Of a stretch of DNA of 8,722 nucleotides, positions 6,523-8,722 are shown piece by piece (within the stretch, counting starts at the first letter, position 1; each line of letters opens with the position of its first letter). Source of the stretch: Actinomycetes bacterium (GTDB lineage: Bacteria; Actinomycetota; Acidimicrobiia; Acidimicrobiales; Palsa-688); contig JAKAWM010000089.1 in the NCBI GenBank assembly GCA_021827285.1, positions 1-8,722 on the forward strand, in the 5' to 3' direction. The notes beneath the pieces are model-generated. The model was not told where the DNA came from. It ran no database searches and saw nothing but the letters and a program-made list of their open reading frames with translations. The translations under genes and the position numbers were made by a program.

Positions 6523-7238
6523 GCCTCCTCGCTGCCCGCGAGAAGACGCTCCAACTCGCTCAGCCTCTCCCGCCAGCTCCCGCCTTCGGCTCGGAGCTCC
6601 AGCCGGCGAGCGCCGGCCGCGCCGGCCGCGCCGTGGTCCTCCATAGCCTGGTCCCCCGCGCCCTGGCCGCCCTTTGCGTCGTCCCTCTTGGCATGGTCCC
6701 TCTTGGCATGGTCCCTCTTGGCATGGTCCCTCTTGGCGTGGACGCCACCGAAATCGATGGTCACGTGGAGGCAGTCGCGGGGAAGCGCCGGTGCCGCCTT
6801 TTCCCCCCACTCAATGACGGCCACCGCGCCGTCTTCCAGCAGCTCCGGAATGGCCAGATCGACTATCTCTTGCAGTTGTTCGAGCCGCCACACGTCGGCA
6901 TGGAGGAGGTCCCACCCCGCCCTGGTGGGATAACTGTGCACCAGCACGAAGGTGGGGCTGGTCACCGGCTCATCCACACCCAAGGCCGCGGCTAGGCCCT
7001 TGGTGAAGGTGGTCTTGCCGGCACCCAATTCGCCACCCAGAAGGACCACGTCTCCCTGCCGCAGTAGTGACGCCAGGGCCGCCCCGCAACGGGCCGTACC
7101 GGCTGGTGTGAGGGCAGTGAACGCAACGCTAACCACCGGCTCCGGGCCGGGGCCGGTAGCCGCCGGGCCCTTACCGGTCGTCTCCGTAGCCTCCGGGCCG
7201 GGGCCGGTAGCCGCCGGGCCCTTACCCGCAGTCTCCAT
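6519..7238 (-). CDS. tsaE: t6A biosynthesis ATPase TsaE, enlarged by two tandem-repeat segments
   Basis: TsaE (YjeE) is the P-loop ATPase that drives turnover of the TsaB-TsaD complex. The core is clear: Walker A GELGAGKT (69-76), switch-like SPTFVLVHSY (94-103), HADVWRLE (113-120) and IEWGE (142-146). At 239 residues it is much longer than the usual 150-160. Residues 2-35 are two 17-residue Gly/Pro/Ala repeats (ETAGKGPAATGPGPEA). Residues about 166-209 are an insertion starting with four HAKRD units and continuing in a charged, Gly/Ala-rich stretch. It falls in the turn between strands LHVTIDFG and RRLELRAEG, where normal TsaE has a few residues. Both segments look disordered. The ATG at 7238 is 13 bases after the glycosylase stop but lacks a Shine-Dalgarno. 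GTG at 7136 (residue 35), preceded by GGAG, is an alternative that would remove the N-terminal repeats. Confidence 0.92.
   Translation of the reverse strand: METAGKGPAATGPGPEATETTGKGPAATGPGPEPVVSVAFTALTPAGTARCGAALASLLRQGDVVLLGGELGAGKTTFTKGLAAALGVDEPVTSPTFVLVHSYPTRAGWDLLHADVWRLEQLQEIVDLAIPELLEDGAVAVIEWGEKAAPALPRDCLHVTIDFGGVHAKRDHAKRDHAKRDHAKRDDAKGGQGAGDQAMEDHGAAGAAGARRLELRAEGGSWRERLSELERLLAGSEEA
6681..6740 (-). repeat. 15-bp tandem repeat, four units, inside tsaE
   Basis: Units at 6681-6695, 6696-6710 and 6711-6725 are identical (plus strand GTCCCTCTTGGCATG). The fourth, 6726-6740, differs by one base, and a degenerate fifth precedes at about 6669-6680. Because the unit is a multiple of three, copy-number change keeps the TsaE frame and adds or removes one HAKRD unit. 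The near-identity of units, including synonymous positions, indicates recent slippage. Confidence 0.95.
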
Positions 7239-7239
7239 A
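7140..7239 (-). repeat. 51-bp tandem duplication at the 5' end of tsaE
   Basis: A 36-base segment at 7140-7175 recurs exactly at 7191-7226. The similarity continues with a few differences to about 7188 and 7239, giving a period of 51 bp or 17 codons. If translated it encodes the doubled Gly/Pro/Ala-rich segment at the N-terminus of TsaE. If translation starts at the downstream GTG (7136), it would be an untranslated GC-rich spacer between the glycosylase gene and tsaE. Confidence 0.93.
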
Positions 7240-7251
7240 ACGGGACTGATG

Positions 7252-7830
7252 CTACGGCCTCTTCCCGAGGGCTTCTTTAGCCCGGACGAAGTCCGCCCGC
7301 ATTTGGGCCACAACTTCGCCTCCGCCCCGCAACGCCGCCGATGGGTGGAAGGTGGGTACCAGGTGCCCGGAGCGGTACGGGTACGTCCGGCCCCGCAGGC
7401 GGCTGATCCCTTCGGTCGTCCCGAGCAGGCTCTTGGTGGCGAAATTGCCGAGTGTGACAACGACCTTCGGGTTTACCAGCTCGAGCTGGGCCTCGAGGTA
7501 GGGATGGCAAGCTTCTATCTCGTCAGGCAGGGGATCGCGGTTGCCTGGAGGACGGCACTTTACGACATTGGCGATGGTGCAGCTGTCGCGCGTAATGCCC
7601 ATCTCCTCGAGCATCAGGCGGTCGAGCAACTGGCCGGAACGGCCCACAAAGGGTAGGCCCTGCAAGTCCTCCTGCTCACCTGGGCCCTCCCCGACAAACA
7701 TCAGCCCTGCCTCGGGGTTACCCATGCCGAACACAACGCTACGACGACCTTCGGCCAGCCGGCACCGGGTGCACTTAGCCACCTCCTCGGCCAACTGGAG
7801 CCAACGTCCATTCTTGCCCGTAACTGTCAA
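7252..7830 (-). CDS. Family 4 uracil-DNA glycosylase (Fe-S type)
   Basis: The enzyme excises uracil from DNA to start base-excision repair after cytosine deamination. The 192-residue protein has the four cysteines of the [4Fe-4S] cluster: Cys20 and Cys23 (CTRC), then Cys92 and Cys108 separated by 15 residues. It also has the active-site motif GEGPGEQED (48-56), GLPFVGRSGQLLD (58-70), NVVKCRPPGNR (88-98) and HPSAALR (162-168). The GEGPGEQED/HPSAAL pair and cluster spacing point to family 4 (UDGa) rather than family 5. The only practical start in the open frame is TTG at 7830: an in-frame stop lies 13 codons upstream and no ATG or GTG occurs before Cys20. GGGAG at 7838-7842, 7 bases upstream, supports it. 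It is first in the six-gene run toward the peptidase. Confidence 0.93.
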   Translation of the reverse strand: MTVTGKNGRWLQLAEEVAKCTRCRLAEGRRSVVFGMGNPEAGLMFVGEGPGEQEDLQGLPFVGRSGQLLDRLMLEEMGITRDSCTIANVVKCRPPGNRDPLPDEIEACHPYLEAQLELVNPKVVVTLGNFATKSLLGTTEGISRLRGRTYPYRSGHLVPTFHPSAALRGGGEVVAQMRADFVRAKEALGKRP

Positions 7831-7893
7831 GTCTCCGCTCCCGCAGTGTTGTGGCGGGACCTTAGCGCCTTAGGGGGCAGCCGCACGGTGGTG

Positions 7894-7902
7894 ACTGTAC
7901 CA
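7894..7902 (-). promoter_or_regulatory. Possible extended -10 promoter upstream of the glycosylase operon
   Basis: On the minus strand TGGTACAGT is a TGn extended -10 with the hexamer TACAGT (7894-7899). It is about 64 bases before the TTG start of the glycosylase gene. No good -35 is visible 16-18 bases upstream, and the region is otherwise GC-rich. Transcription could also read through from serA. This is only a candidate. Confidence 0.3.
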
Positions 7903-7904
7903 TC

Positions 7905-7959
7905 AAGCCGGTGAACGCCAGCCCCCTACCCCCACACCAAAGCCGGTGAGCGCCAGCCC
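7905..7959. repeat. 20-bp direct repeat in the serA/glycosylase intergenic region
   Basis: AAGCCGGTGAACGCCAGCCC (7905-7924) recurs at 7940-7959 with a single A-to-G change, period 35 bp. In minus-strand RNA each copy can form a weak 6-bp hairpin (GGCUGG with CCGGCU, two wobbles), just past the serA stop. It may be a weak 3'-end structure or a tandem protein-binding site. The rest of this 133-bp gap holds no gene that I can see. Confidence 0.8.
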
Positions 7960-7963
7960 GCTT

Positions 7964-8722
7964 TCAGACGTCGCTCAGCGCCACGACATCTAAGATCCCG
8001 GCCGCCCTGCCCAGGTCCTCAACCACCCCCGCAGGTACGGGTTCGTCGAGCGACAGGGCCATGATGGCGGCCTGGCGGTCCGCCGAGCGACCCAGGTGAA
8101 GATCCACGATGTTGCAGCCGGCAGAGGCCAGCGTGGAAGTGACCAGCGCGACCATGCCCACCCGGTTGTCGTTGCGCACCACGAGCATCCAGCGGGCGAA
8201 CGGCAACTCGATCTCGTGCTCGTCCAGCAGCACTATCCTCGGCTCGCCCTTGCCGAAGATGGTCCCCCCCACAGCCCGGCGCCCGCCTCGAATGGTCACC
8301 AGGTTGACGTACTCCACTGAAGTGCTGGCGGTGGTCGAGCGAACCACGACGCCGCGCTCAGTCGCCAGCTGGGGGGCGTTCACGTAAGAGACTGGCTCCT
8401 CGGTCACCACCGAAAACAGGCCCTTTTGCACCGCCAAGGTGAGGACTCGGGTGTCATGGCCGGCCAGGGGGCCTTGGAACTCGACTTGCAGAACGTCGGG
8501 CAGCTCGCGGGCCAAGGCAGCGAAGAGCCGGCCCAGTCGCTCGGCCAGCGGGACGAACGGGCTCACCACTTCGTCAACCTCGGCCGCCGGAACGTTGACG
8601 GCGAAAGGTACCAGATCGCCGGCCAGAGCCAGGACAACCTGCTCGGCGATCGTGACCCCCGCCTTGTCCTGCGCTTCGCGGGTGCTCGCCCCCAGGTGCG
8701 GGGTGACCACGACCTGATCGAG
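7964..8722 (-). CDS. serA: D-3-phosphoglycerate dehydrogenase SerA, C-terminal 252 residues, cut by window edge
   Basis: SerA oxidises 3-phosphoglycerate, the first step of serine synthesis in the cytoplasm. The visible part starts in the end of the catalytic/NAD domain, with the catalytic His (ninth visible residue) in TPHLGAST. Then comes the intervening domain of the long actinobacterial-type enzyme (about 45-175), with VEFQGPL, VNAPQLATERGV (114-125) and GGTIFGKGEPRIV (152-164). A C-terminal ACT domain (about 178-252) would be the serine-sensing module. The conserved ACT turn VPG of related enzymes reads RVG here (RNDNRVGM at 183-190), so the Pro is replaced by Val at the ligand loop. The stop is TGA at 7964. 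The long form is about 530 residues, so roughly half the gene is outside the window. It is transcribed toward the glycosylase gene, 133 bp away. Confidence 0.96.
   Translation of the reverse strand, partial: LDQVVVTPHLGASTREAQDKAGVTIAEQVVLALAGDLVPFAVNVPAAEVDEVVSPFVPLAERLGRLFAALARELPDVLQVEFQGPLAGHDTRVLTLAVQKGLFSVVTEEPVSYVNAPQLATERGVVVRSTTASTSVEYVNLVTIRGGRRAVGGTIFGKGEPRIVLLDEHEIELPFARWMLVVRNDNRVGMVALVTSTLASAGCNIVDLHLGRSADRQAAIMALSLDEPVPAGVVEDLGRAAGILDVVALSDV

Noticed and set aside
6523..6810. A 96-codon N-terminal extension of tsaB with a Gln-Glu-Gly-Pro-Cys repeat
   Set aside because: This is the tsaE 15-bp repeat read in another frame. The ATGA overlap and GAGGAGG place the tsaB start at 6522.
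7239..7460. A 74-codon upstream extension of tsaE
   Set aside because: It overlaps the glycosylase coding sequence in another frame and lacks TsaE homology; the start at 7238 or 7136 fits better.
1..8722. CRISPR arrays, tRNA or rRNA genes, insertion sequences, phage or defence genes
   Set aside because: No array of regularly spaced repeats, no tRNA-like cloverleaf, no transposase or integrase and no toxin-antitoxin pair was seen. The repeats present are short local duplications.

Overview
The window looks like a piece of a high-GC actinobacterial chromosome. The evidence is a WhiB-family Fe-S regulator (a family essentially confined to Actinobacteria and their phages), a CIRCE-controlled groES-groEL pair, strongly GC-biased third codon positions, and a tsaE-tsaB-rimI-tsaD block like the one beside groES-groEL1 and whiB3 in Mycobacterium. 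I cannot name the genus. A lineage outside the well-studied groups, such as an Acidimicrobiia-like one, is possible but not shown.

Layout. At the left, on the minus strand, are the first 377 codons of groEL (cut by the window edge) and complete groES. A sigma-A-type promoter and a perfect CIRCE operator precede them. Divergent from groES, on the plus strand, is a whiB-like gene with a long, weakly supported N-terminal extension. It converges on the 3' end of a long minus-strand gene set. Between the convergent genes lies a 32-bp-period duplication of the final codons and stop of the downstream peptidase gene. It would fold into a strong hairpin.

From 7830 down to 2181 six minus-strand genes are packed as one probable operon: a family 4 uracil-DNA glycosylase, tsaE, tsaB, rimI, tsaD and an S9B (DPP IV-type) dipeptidyl peptidase. 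The tsaE/tsaB, tsaB/rimI and rimI/tsaD junctions are 4-base stop/start overlaps (ATGA, ATGA, GTGA), and the other gaps are 13 and 3 bases. At the right edge is the C-terminal half of serA (3-phosphoglycerate dehydrogenase), separated from the glycosylase gene by 133 bp carrying a two-copy 20-bp repeat and a possible promoter.

How the genes work together. TsaB, TsaD and TsaE are three of the four bacterial proteins for the t6A37 modification of ANN-decoding tRNAs; the fourth, TsaC, is not here. RimI is the ribosomal/protein N-acetyltransferase usually linked to them. GroES/GroEL is the chaperonin. The operon therefore mixes translation fidelity, DNA repair and peptide turnover, and most of it is ordinary housekeeping.

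I did not find a convincing undescribed system. The features most worth checking are the two in-frame tandem repeats that enlarge TsaE, the duplicated stop-codon hairpin after the peptidase gene, and the WhiB protein with GVFGG instead of GVWGG and an unclear start.
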